A stretch of 21,821 nucleotides of DNA from Rhodocyclaceae bacterium UBA2250 (GTDB taxonomy: Bacteria; Pseudomonadota; Gammaproteobacteria; Burkholderiales; Rhodocyclaceae), in assembly GCA_002347285.1 (NCBI GenBank), contig DDXW01000040.1, forward strand, positions 1-21,821, in the 5' to 3' direction. The notes below the pieces were generated by a model. It saw only the letters and a program-made list of their open reading frames with translations. It did no database searches and was not told the DNA's origin. The position numbers were made by a program, and so were the translations under genes. This document shows, piece by piece, positions 16,660 through 21,821 of this stretch. Each line of letters opens with the position of its first letter. Within the stretch, counting starts at the first letter, position 1.

Positions 16660-17474
16660 AGACGCTGACGTCGCGCGACAATCCGACCTTCAAGGAACTG
16701 CGCGACCTGATGCGCGACGCGCGCCGGCAGCGTCAGGAGCAGCGCACGCTGATCGAGGGGACGCACCTCCTCGCCGCCGCGCTGGACCACGGCGTGCCGC
16801 CCGACCTCGTCGCGGTGAGCGAGAGCGCGGCCGCGCAATCCGAGATCGCCGCGTTGCTGGCGCGCCTGCCGGCCGTGCCGGCGGTCAGCCTGCGCGACGC
16901 GCTGTTCGACGAGATCAGCGAGTTGGCGGCGCCCGCCGGCATCCTCGCGCGCATCGCGATCCCGGCCGCGCCGGCCGACCTGCCGGCCGGCGACTGCCTG
17001 CTGCTCGACGCGGTGCAGGACGCCGGCAACGTCGGCACCCTGCTGCGCACCGCCGCCGCCGCCGGCGTGCGCGACGTGCTGCTCGGCCCGGGCTGCGCCG
17101 GCGCGTGGACGCCGCGCGTGCTGCGCGCCGCGCAGGGCGCGCATTTCGCGCTGGCGATCCGCGAGCAGGCCGAGCTGCCGGCGTTCCTGAAAAGCTATCC
17201 GGGCGTTTCCGTGGCGACGGTGGCGCGCGACGGCACGCCGCTCTACGACCTCGACCTCGCGCCGCCCGTCGCCTGGCTGTTCGGCAACGAAGGCGCCGGT
17301 CTCGCGCCGGCGCTGGTCGCGGCGGCCGGCCGGTGCGTCACCATTCCGCTCGCCGCCGGCAGCGAATCGCTCAACGTCGCCGCCGCGGCGGCGGTGTGCC
17401 TGTTCGAAATGCGGCGCCAGCGCGCCGGACGTACAATGCGCAAACTCGGCGCTGGCGAGGCGGCGCCCCGATAG
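16656..17474 (+). CDS. TrmH/SpoU-family RNA 2'-O-methyltransferase
   Basis: This is a SPOUT-class S-adenosylmethionine-dependent methyltransferase, probably acting on the ribose of rRNA; the target nucleotide cannot be told from sequence. The 272-residue protein has an N-terminal substrate-binding domain (about 1-100, with RQEQRTLIEGTHLL). The three SpoU motifs follow: DAVQDAGNVGTLLRTAAAAG (118-137) with N125 and R131, WLFGNEGAGL (207-216), and IPLAAGSESLNVAAAAAV (230-247), the parts that form the knotted SAM site. The start overlaps the rnhB stop by ATGA. Related proteins are annotated as TsnR/RlmB-like 23S rRNA methyltransferases; I give no symbol because family members differ in specificity. 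Confidence 0.92.
   Translation: MKTLTSRDNPTFKELRDLMRDARRQRQEQRTLIEGTHLLAAALDHGVPPDLVAVSESAAAQSEIAALLARLPAVPAVSLRDALFDEISELAAPAGILARIAIPAAPADLPAGDCLLLDAVQDAGNVGTLLRTAAAAGVRDVLLGPGCAGAWTPRVLRAAQGAHFALAIREQAELPAFLKSYPGVSVATVARDGTPLYDLDLAPPVAWLFGNEGAGLAPALVAAAGRCVTIPLAAGSESLNVAAAAAVCLFEMRRQRAGRTMRKLGAGEAAPR
17432..17437 (+). promoter_or_regulatory. Possible -10 element before the nfeD-SPFH pair
   Basis: TACAAT followed by GCGC lies about 47 bp before the nfeD start, inside the 3' end of the methyltransferase gene. A proper -35 element is not visible. The membrane pair downstream is unrelated to the upstream genes, so a separate promoter would make sense, but the evidence is thin. Confidence 0.25.
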
Positions 17475-17483
17475 GAGAGTCCG

Positions 17484-17924
17484 ATGGAGTTCGCGTGGTG
17501 GCATTGGGCGGTGGCCGGCATCGTGCTGATCGTCGCGGAACTGGCGGTGCCTTCGTTCGTGCTGATCTGGTTCGGCGTCGGCGCCCTGGCGGTCGCCCTG
17601 GTCGTCGCGCTGGCCGCTCCCGGGCTGACGGCGCAACTGGCGATCTGGCTGTGCGTTTCGCTGGTCCTGGTCGCGGGCTGGTTCAAGCTGTTCAAGCCGA
17701 ACATGCACAAGACGCGCATCGGCATGGCCGACGCCAACGTGACCGGCGAGATCGGCATGCTGGTGCGCGACGTCGCGCCCTACGAGAAGGGGCAGGTGCG
17801 CTTCCAGAAGCCGATCCTCGGTGCGGACGTCTGGGACTGCATCGCCGACGAAGCGATCAGGAGCGGCGAGCGCGTGCGCGTGCTGGACGTGGAAGGCAGT
17901 TTTCTCAAGGTCGGGAGGGCCTGA
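17484..17924 (+). CDS. NfeD-family membrane protein (short form)
   Basis: NfeD proteins are membrane partners of SPFH (stomatin/flotillin) proteins and are thought to help organise membrane protein quality control. The 146-residue protein is the short class without a ClpP-like protease domain. It has two or three membrane segments (about 8-25, 28-45, 50-68) and a soluble C-terminal OB-fold-like domain (about 80-146, with GEIGMLVRDVAPYEKGQVRF and GERVRVLDVEG). The ribosome-binding site AGGAGA (17473-17478) overlaps the previous TAG stop. It lies 2 bases before the SPFH gene, the usual pairing. Confidence 0.92.
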   Translation: MEFAWWHWAVAGIVLIVAELAVPSFVLIWFGVGALAVALVVALAAPGLTAQLAIWLCVSLVLVAGWFKLFKPNMHKTRIGMADANVTGEIGMLVRDVAPYEKGQVRFQKPILGADVWDCIADEAIRSGERVRVLDVEGSFLKVGRA

Positions 17925-17926
17925 AC

Positions 17927-18781
17927 ATGACAGACATGATGATTTTCGTCATTGCACTGCTGGTCCTCGCGGCCATCACGCTGGCCAAGGGCATCCGCAT
18001 CGTGCCGCAAGGCGAGGAATGGATCGTCGAGCGGCTCGGCAAGTATCACAGCACCCTGCATCCCGGCCTCAACATCATCATTCCCTACCTCGACCAGGTC
18101 GCCTACAAGCTGGTCACCAAGGACATCATCCTCGACGTGCAGGAGCAGGAGGTGATCACGCGCGACAACGCGGTGATCGTCACCAACGCCATCGCCTTCA
18201 TCAAGGTCACCGACCCGATCAAGGCGGTGTACGGCGTCACCGATTTCTCCGAGGCGATCCGCAACATGATCATGACCACGCTGCGCTCGATCGTCGGCGA
18301 GATGCAGCTCGACGAGGCGCTGTCGAACCGCGACCGCATCAAGGCGCGGCTGCGCGAGGCCATCGCCGACGAGGCGATCGACTGGGGGCTGACGGTCAAG
18401 TCGGTCGAGATCCAGGACATCAAGCCGTCGCCCTCGATGCAGAAGGCGATGGAGATGCAGGCCGCCGCCGAGCGCGAGAGGAAGGCCATGGTGACCAAGG
18501 CCGAAGGCGAGAAGCAGGCGACCATCCTGCAGGCCGAGGCGCGCCTCGAAGCCGCCCACCGCGACGCGACCGCGCAGGTGACGCTCGCCGAGGCGAGCGC
18601 CGAGGCGATCAAGCGCGTGACGGCGGCGATCGGCGAGCACGAAGGACCGATGCGCTACATGCTCGGCGAGAAATACGTGATGGCGATGACGAAGCTCGCC
18701 GAGTCCAGCAATGCCAAGACGGTGCTGATCCCCGGCGACCTGCAGGAGACGCTGCGTTCCGTGCTGGGTCGCAAGGCCTGA
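17927..18781 (+). CDS. SPFH/stomatin-prohibitin family membrane protein (QmcA-like)
   Basis: SPFH proteins form ring-like membrane assemblies tied to lipid microdomains and membrane protease control. The 284-residue protein has one N-terminal membrane segment (about 3-20) and then the stomatin-type stretch IRIVPQGEEWIVERLGKYHS. The SPFH domain runs to about 190, including the stomatin-like block GLTVKSVEIQDIKPSP. A charged Ala/Glu-rich coiled coil follows (about 190-245, with AAAERERKAMVTKAEGEKQA). It is somewhat shorter than E. coli QmcA (305). A GGGAGG ribosome-binding site lies about 8 bases upstream of the ATG at 17927. It is the last gene of the long plus-strand run and is paired with nfeD. 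Confidence 0.93.
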   Translation: MTDMMIFVIALLVLAAITLAKGIRIVPQGEEWIVERLGKYHSTLHPGLNIIIPYLDQVAYKLVTKDIILDVQEQEVITRDNAVIVTNAIAFIKVTDPIKAVYGVTDFSEAIRNMIMTTLRSIVGEMQLDEALSNRDRIKARLREAIADEAIDWGLTVKSVEIQDIKPSPSMQKAMEMQAAAERERKAMVTKAEGEKQATILQAEARLEAAHRDATAQVTLAEASAEAIKRVTAAIGEHEGPMRYMLGEKYVMAMTKLAESSNAKTVLIPGDLQETLRSVLGRKA

Positions 18782-18796
18782 CGCGACCGGTCAGGC
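18776..18796. terminator. Hairpin spanning both stop codons of the convergent SPFH and efflux genes
   Basis: GCCTGAC (18776-18782) and GTCAGGC (18790-18796) form a perfect 7-bp stem with a 7-nt loop. The plus-strand TGA (18779-18781) and the minus-strand TGA (18791-18793 as TCA) both lie in the stem. No T-run follows on either strand, so intrinsic termination is uncertain. Confidence 0.4.
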
Positions 18797-19975
18797 GAGC
18801 GCGGCGCGCCGCTGCCGGAAGCCCAGGGCGCTGGCGAACAACAGAGCGTCGAGCACGGCGGAGGTGGCCGCCAGCGGCAGCAGCGTGCCGTCGTGGCTCA
18901 AGCCGATCCACGTGCCGGTAATGAAACCGACGACCATCGTGAAGAAGCCGAGCAGGCCGGCCGCCGCGCCGGCCTCGCGCGGAAAGGGTGCGACCGCGCC
19001 GGTCTGCGCGCAGGGGAAATTGATGCCGTGCGCGCCCATCGTCAGGAACAGGCAGCCGACGACCACCGTCCAGTGGCGCACCCCGGCCAGCGCCAGCGCG
19101 AGGAACAGCAGCCCGGCGAACAGCGACAGCGTGGCGCCGGCCATCACGCTGCGCGCCAGGCCGACGCGCACCAGCAGCCGGCGGCAGACGATGGTGCCGA
19201 GCAGGTAGCCCGTCACGCCGAAGGCGAAGCCGTAGCCGTAGTATTCGGTCGGCACGCCGAGCACCTTGATCAGCACGAAGGACGAGCCGGAAATGAAGGC
19301 GAAGATCGCCGCGTACGACAGCGCGCCGGGCAGGGCATAGGCCCAGAAAGACTCGGCGCCGGCGAGGCGGCGGTAGATCGCGAGCAGGTGGCGCGGCTGG
19401 GTGGCCGCCGGATTGCGGTGGGCGTTGGTTTCCGCGAGCAGCCGTGCCGCGGCGGCCGCCAGCGCGACGCAGAACAGCGTATGGAAGACGAAGGCGGCGC
19501 GCCAGCCGAACCAGACCTGCAGATAGCCGCCGAGAATCGGGCCGAAGATCGGCGCCAGCGCCAGCAGCGAGCTGGCCTTGGCGAGCATCTGCGCTCCTTC
19601 GGCCGGCGCATAGACGTCGCGGATCAGCGCGCGGGCGACCACCGCCGCGGTGCAGCAGCCGACCGCCTGCACGAAGCGCGCGGCGACCAGCAGCTGCAGG
19701 TTCGGCGCCAGCGCGCAGGCGAGGCTGGCGACGATGTAGATGCCGAGGCCCCACAGCAGCACCGGCCGGCGGCCGAAGCGGTCCGACAGCGGGCCGCTGA
19801 TCAGCTGGGCGACGCCGAAGCCGACGACGAACAGCGAGAGGGTCTGCTGCACGGCCGCCGGCGATACGCCGAAATCGGTGGCCAGATGCGGCAGCGAGGC
19901 CAGATAGAGGTCGGTCGACAGCGGCTGCAGCATCAGGCAGCCGGCGATCAGCCAGAGGATCGCGGCGGGATTCAA
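18791..19975 (-). CDS. Bcr/CflA-family MFS drug:proton antiporter (TTG start)
   Basis: This is a 12-segment major facilitator efflux pump of the drug:H+ antiporter group. The 394-residue protein has the Bcr-type first segment (CLMLQPLSTDLYLASLP, residues 13-29). MFS motif A GPLSDRFGRRPV is at 61-72. A proline/glycine-rich antiporter motif C (LLALAPIFGPILGGY) lies at 137-151 in the fifth segment. The substrate cannot be inferred. The start is TTG at 19973-19975, four bases after the smpB stop; AAGG nine bases upstream may serve as ribosome-binding site. The next ATG (residue 14) would cut into the first membrane segment. It is an accessory-type gene among core genes and probably shares the smpB transcript. 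Confidence 0.92.
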   Translation of the reverse strand: MNPAAILWLIAGCLMLQPLSTDLYLASLPHLATDFGVSPAAVQQTLSLFVVGFGVAQLISGPLSDRFGRRPVLLWGLGIYIVASLACALAPNLQLLVAARFVQAVGCCTAAVVARALIRDVYAPAEGAQMLAKASSLLALAPIFGPILGGYLQVWFGWRAAFVFHTLFCVALAAAAARLLAETNAHRNPAATQPRHLLAIYRRLAGAESFWAYALPGALSYAAIFAFISGSSFVLIKVLGVPTEYYGYGFAFGVTGYLLGTIVCRRLLVRVGLARSVMAGATLSLFAGLLFLALALAGVRHWTVVVGCLFLTMGAHGINFPCAQTGAVAPFPREAGAAAGLLGFFTMVVGFITGTWIGLSHDGTLLPLAATSAVLDALLFASALGFRQRRAALA

Positions 19976-19979
19976 GGCC

Positions 19980-20426
19980 TCAGACCTTGTCGCGCATCAG
20001 CCGCGCCTTCTCCCGCTGCCAGTCGCGCTGCTTTTCGGTTTCCCTCTTGTCGTACTGCTTCTTGCCCTTGGCCAGCCCGATCGCCAGCTTGACGCGCCCC
20101 TTGCTGAAGTGCAGGTCGAGCGGCACCAGCGCGTAGCCGGCGCGTTCCACCTTGCCGATCAGCCTGGCGATCTCGCGCTCGTGCAGCAGCAGCTTGCGGG
20201 TGCGCACCGGATCGGGCTTGACGTGGGTCGATGCGGTCGTCAGCGGGCTGATGTGGCAGCCGAGCAGCCACACCTCGCCGTCCTTGACGATCACGTAGGC
20301 TTCCTTGAGCTGGACGCGGCCGGCGCGGATCGACTTGACCTCCCAGCCCTCGAGCACGAGCCCGGCCTCGAGCTTCTCCTCGATGAAGTAGTCGTGGAAG
20401 GCCTTCTTGTTTTCGGCGATGCTCAT
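19980..20426 (-). CDS. smpB: SsrA-binding protein SmpB
   Basis: SmpB binds tmRNA and brings it to stalled ribosomes for trans-translation. The 148-residue protein has the OB-fold core with the family block LVLEGWEVKSIRAGRVQLKE (about 23-42), the RNA-binding DPVRTRKLLLH (about 72-82) and the C-terminal LAKGKKQYDKRETEKQRDW. The basic tail normally inserts into the empty mRNA channel. Length is slightly below E. coli's 160. Start context is weak: no AGGAG-like site precedes the ATG at 20426. It is divergent from ratA across a 74-bp spacer. No ssrA gene is in the window. Confidence 0.98.
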   Translation of the reverse strand: MSIAENKKAFHDYFIEEKLEAGLVLEGWEVKSIRAGRVQLKEAYVIVKDGEVWLLGCHISPLTTASTHVKPDPVRTRKLLLHEREIARLIGKVERAGYALVPLDLHFSKGRVKLAIGLAKGKKQYDKRETEKQRDWQREKARLMRDKV

Positions 20427-20455
20427 GGACGGGGAGGAAAGACGGCGCGGCGCGC

Positions 20456-20473
20456 TAGAATTCGCGCATTCTA
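20456..20473. promoter_or_regulatory. Face-to-face -10-like boxes between smpB and ratA
   Basis: TAGAAT at 20456-20461 on the plus strand and TAGAAT on the minus strand (ATTCTA at 20468-20473) form an inverted repeat with a 6-bp centre in the 74-bp divergent spacer. Each could be a -10 box, for ratA and smpB respectively. No clear -35 element is visible on either side. The repeat could instead be a dyad operator. Confidence 0.5.
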
Positions 20474-20500
20474 AAGCACCGCCCTCCGCACAGCCTGCTT

Positions 20501-20932
20501 ATGGCCCTCGTCGAGAAATCGGTATTGATCCCGCGCACGCCCGCCCAGATGTTCGAGCTGGTCGATCGCGTCGAGGACTATCCGCAGTTCCTGCCCTGGT
20601 GCGGGGGCACGGAGCTGATCGCACGCACGGCCGAAGTCACGGCGGCGCGCATCCACGTCAATTACCATGGCATCAAGCTGAACTTCGCCACCGAGAACCC
20701 GAAGGATCCGCCGCACCGGATGGATATCGAGTTCCGCGAGGGGCCGTTCCGCCGCCTCGACGGCGGCTGGAAGTTCACCGCGCTCGGCGATGCCGGCTGC
20801 AAGGTCGAATTCCGGCTGCATTACGAGTTTTCCAGCAAGCTGCTGGAAAAGGCGCTCGGGCCGGTATTCGGCCACATCGTCACCACCTTCGTCGACTCCT
20901 TCGTCAAGCGGGCCCACCAAGTCTATGAATAA
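20501..20932 (+). CDS. ratA: RatA-family protein (START-like/COQ10 fold)
   Basis: The 143-residue protein belongs to the RatA (YfjG) family. E. coli RatA was described as a toxin blocking 70S assembly, while eukaryotic relatives (COQ10) bind ubiquinone in a START-like pocket; which role applies here cannot be told. Family blocks seen are VEKSVLIPRTPAQMFELVDR, VEDYPQFLPWCGG, DGGWKFTALGD and VTTFVDSFVKRAHQVY at the C-terminus. The ATG at 20501 gives the usual N-terminus (MALVEKSV). It overlaps rnfH by 8 bp and is divergent from smpB, the common neighbourhood. Confidence 0.95.
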   Translation: MALVEKSVLIPRTPAQMFELVDRVEDYPQFLPWCGGTELIARTAEVTAARIHVNYHGIKLNFATENPKDPPHRMDIEFREGPFRRLDGGWKFTALGDAGCKVEFRLHYEFSSKLLEKALGPVFGHIVTTFVDSFVKRAHQVYE

Positions 20933-21251
20933 TCCAGACGAGACCATTCACATCGAAGTGACCTATGCGCTGTCCTCCCGGCAGGAGGTCGTTGCGCTGA
21001 CGCTGCCGGCCGGCAGCACGCTGCAGCAGGCGCTCGAGGCCTCCCGGCTCGCGGAAAAGTACCCGGAAATCGATCTGGCCAAGGGCAAGTTCGGCATCTA
21101 CAGCAAGCTGGCACGGCCCGACACCGTGCTGCGCGACCGCGATCGCGTCGAGATCTACCGGCCGCTGATCGCCGATCCGAAGGAGGTGCGCAAGCAGCGC
21201 GCCGCGGAAGGCAAGGTCATGAAGAAAGGCGGCGGCGCGGCGGAGGAGTAG
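20925..21251 (+). CDS. rnfH: RnfH/RatB family ubiquitin-like small protein (UPF0125)
   Basis: RnfH proteins are small, of ubiquitin-like beta-grasp fold and poorly defined function. The 108-residue protein has the core IEVTYALSSRQEVVALTLP, GSTLQQALEASRL, KFGIYSKLARPDTVLRD and DRVEIYRPLIADPKEVRKQR. The last block is the family hallmark. The charged, glycine-rich tail is probably flexible. The ATG at 20925 lies within the ratA 3' end (8-bp overlap), so the two are translationally linked. This pair was proposed as ratA-ratB in E. coli, but an antitoxin role for RnfH is not supported by sequence alone. Its TAG stop abuts the stop of the convergent gene. Confidence 0.93.
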   Translation: MNNPDETIHIEVTYALSSRQEVVALTLPAGSTLQQALEASRLAEKYPEIDLAKGKFGIYSKLARPDTVLRDRDRVEIYRPLIADPKEVRKQRAAEGKVMKKGGGAAEE

Positions 21252-21262
21252 CTACTTCTTCG
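21241..21262 (+). terminator. Hairpin across the abutting rnfH and DUF4124 stop codons
   Basis: Positions 21241-21249 pair with 21254-21262 over 9 bp (two G-U pairs) around the 4-base loop AGCT in the plus-strand RNA. The centre is the perfect 10-bp palindrome AGTAGCTACT (21247-21256), which holds both TAG stops. No T-run follows. On the minus strand the two G-U pairs become mismatches, so the structure favours plus-strand RNA. Confidence 0.35.
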
Positions 21263-21728
21263 GCGGCGCCTTGCACCACTCGTCGACGGACTTGCGCGCC
21301 CGGGCGAGCTCCGCATCGCGCACCGCGCCGTCCAGCGCGACGCGCTCGCCCTTGTCGTCGATGGTGAAGCGCGCCTGACCCGACTCGAGCGAGGCCAGGT
21401 TGCTGCGGGCGCGCCGACAGTTATCCTCGCGTTGCCTGGCCTGGGCGGGATCCTCCGCCTTCCCGTCTTCCGGCTCGGCCTTGCCCTGCTTCTCGCGCTC
21501 GGCGAACTGGCGTTCGGCGGCCGCCTTGCGCGCCGCCTCGACATCGGCGGTCGCGCTCGGCGCCGCCGGCAGCTTGCGCGCCGCCGCATCGCGTTCCGCC
21601 GGCGGCCGGTCGCCGTAATGGACCTTGCCGCTGGCGTCCTTCCAGGAATAGACCTGGGCCGTGCCGGTGGCCGGCACCAAGGCGAGGAGCAGCGGGGCAA
21701 TCATGGCGGCAAGCTGGCGTGCATTCAT
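21252..21728 (-). CDS. Exported DUF4124-domain protein
   Basis: The 158-residue protein has a signal peptide (MNARQLAAMIAPLLLALVPATG...), with cleavage near TAQ at about residue 25. The DUF4124 block follows directly: VYSWKDASGKVHYGDRPP (about 26-43). The middle is a charged Ala/Glu/Lys-rich stretch (about 55-105), probably helical. Two cysteines (in DNCRRAR and EWCKAPP) could form a disulfide in the periplasm. Function is unknown. Start support is good: AAGGAAGGAA lies just upstream of the ATG. It converges on rnfH with no bases between the stop codons and is divergent from the gene beyond the right edge. Confidence 0.88.
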   Translation of the reverse strand: MNARQLAAMIAPLLLALVPATGTAQVYSWKDASGKVHYGDRPPAERDAAARKLPAAPSATADVEAARKAAAERQFAEREKQGKAEPEDGKAEDPAQARQREDNCRRARSNLASLESGQARFTIDDKGERVALDGAVRDAELARARKSVDEWCKAPPKK

Positions 21729-21767
21729 GGCGTTTCCTTCCTTCGCGCTCGGGCTCGGGGGAGCGGT

Positions 21768-21796
21768 TTGCTCGGCATTGGACAGCCCCGTATAAT
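21768..21796 (+). promoter_or_regulatory. Sigma70-type promoter for the gene beyond the right edge (probably guaB)
   Basis: A -35 element TTGCTC (21768-21773) and a perfect -10 TATAAT (21791-21796) are 17 bp apart in the spacer upstream of DUF4124, pointing right. Transcription would begin near 21803. In related betaproteobacteria the next gene is commonly guaB (IMP dehydrogenase); that identity is inferred and cannot be checked here. Confidence 0.7.
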
Positions 21797-21821
21797 AAGG
21801 GAAACACTGAACAAGCCGTCG

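Noticed and set aside
16421..17926. Plus-strand open frame reading from inside rnhB into the SPFH gene, which would give a long fusion
   Set aside because: Only the last part (from 17927) is coding. The upstream part is an out-of-frame reading of rnhB, the methyltransferase and nfeD, each with clear motifs in its own frame.
20501..21251. ratA-rnfH as a confirmed toxin-antitoxin system
   Set aside because: Both families are widespread core genes. The antitoxin role of RnfH is not established, and the RatA fold also fits a ubiquinone-binding role. Kept as ordinary genes.
21789..21814. Minus-strand promoter for DUF4124 overlapping the rightward TATAAT
   Set aside because: TATTAT/TTATAC-like hexamers occur on the minus strand, but the only -35-like TTGTTC is 11-14 bp away, too close for sigma70.

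Overview
The window is a stretch of core chromosome from a GC-rich Gram-negative proteobacterium, most likely a betaproteobacterium and possibly Rhodocyclales-like. The evidence is the gene order (glnD-map divergent from rpsB-tsf-pyrH-frr-uppS-cdsA-dxr-rseP-bamA-skp-lpxD-fabZ-lpxA-lpxB-rnhB), the nearby smpB/ratA/rnfH/DUF4124 group, and the strong G/C preference at third codon positions. Taxonomy is inferred from gene order and protein character only; no database search was possible.

Layout. Positions 1-2581 (minus strand) hold the N-terminal two thirds of glnD, cut by the window edge, and the complete map gene. A 206-bp divergent spacer follows, carrying a good sigma70-type promoter and a structured leader for rpsB. 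From 2788 to 18781 there are 17 plus-strand genes with no internal gap above 34 bp and many 4-8 bp start/stop overlaps. They cover translation (rpsB, tsf, frr), UMP kinase (pyrH), isoprenoid and phospholipid precursors (uppS, cdsA, dxr), envelope-stress proteolysis (rseP), outer-membrane protein assembly (bamA, skp), lipid A and fatty acid synthesis (lpxD, fabZ, lpxA, lpxB), RNase HII, a TrmH/SpoU RNA methyltransferase, and an NfeD-SPFH membrane pair. Convergent to this run are a Bcr/CflA-type efflux pump and smpB (minus strand). smpB is divergent from ratA-rnfH, which in turn converges on a DUF4124 exported protein. The right edge carries a strong-looking plus-strand promoter for a gene outside the window, probably guaB by analogy with related genomes.

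How the genes fit together. The long run links ribosome output (S2, EF-Ts, RRF) to envelope construction. Dxr and UppS supply undecaprenyl phosphate, CdsA supplies CDP-diacylglycerol, LpxA/LpxD/LpxB and FabZ share the acyl-ACP pool for lipid A and phospholipids, and RseP, BamA and Skp handle envelope stress and beta-barrel assembly.

I found no mobile element, CRISPR array, tRNA, rRNA, prophage or defence locus, and no convincing undescribed system. Every stretch is accounted for by conserved genes, and no gene-free stretch exceeds about 206 bp. The points worth a second look are small-scale: promoter-like motifs built from unusual codons inside rseP and lpxD, a 5-bp duplication at the lpxD start that appears to have moved the start to GTG, two gene ends with interlocked stop codons inside hairpins, symmetric face-to-face -10 boxes between smpB and ratA, and the rpsB leader structure.
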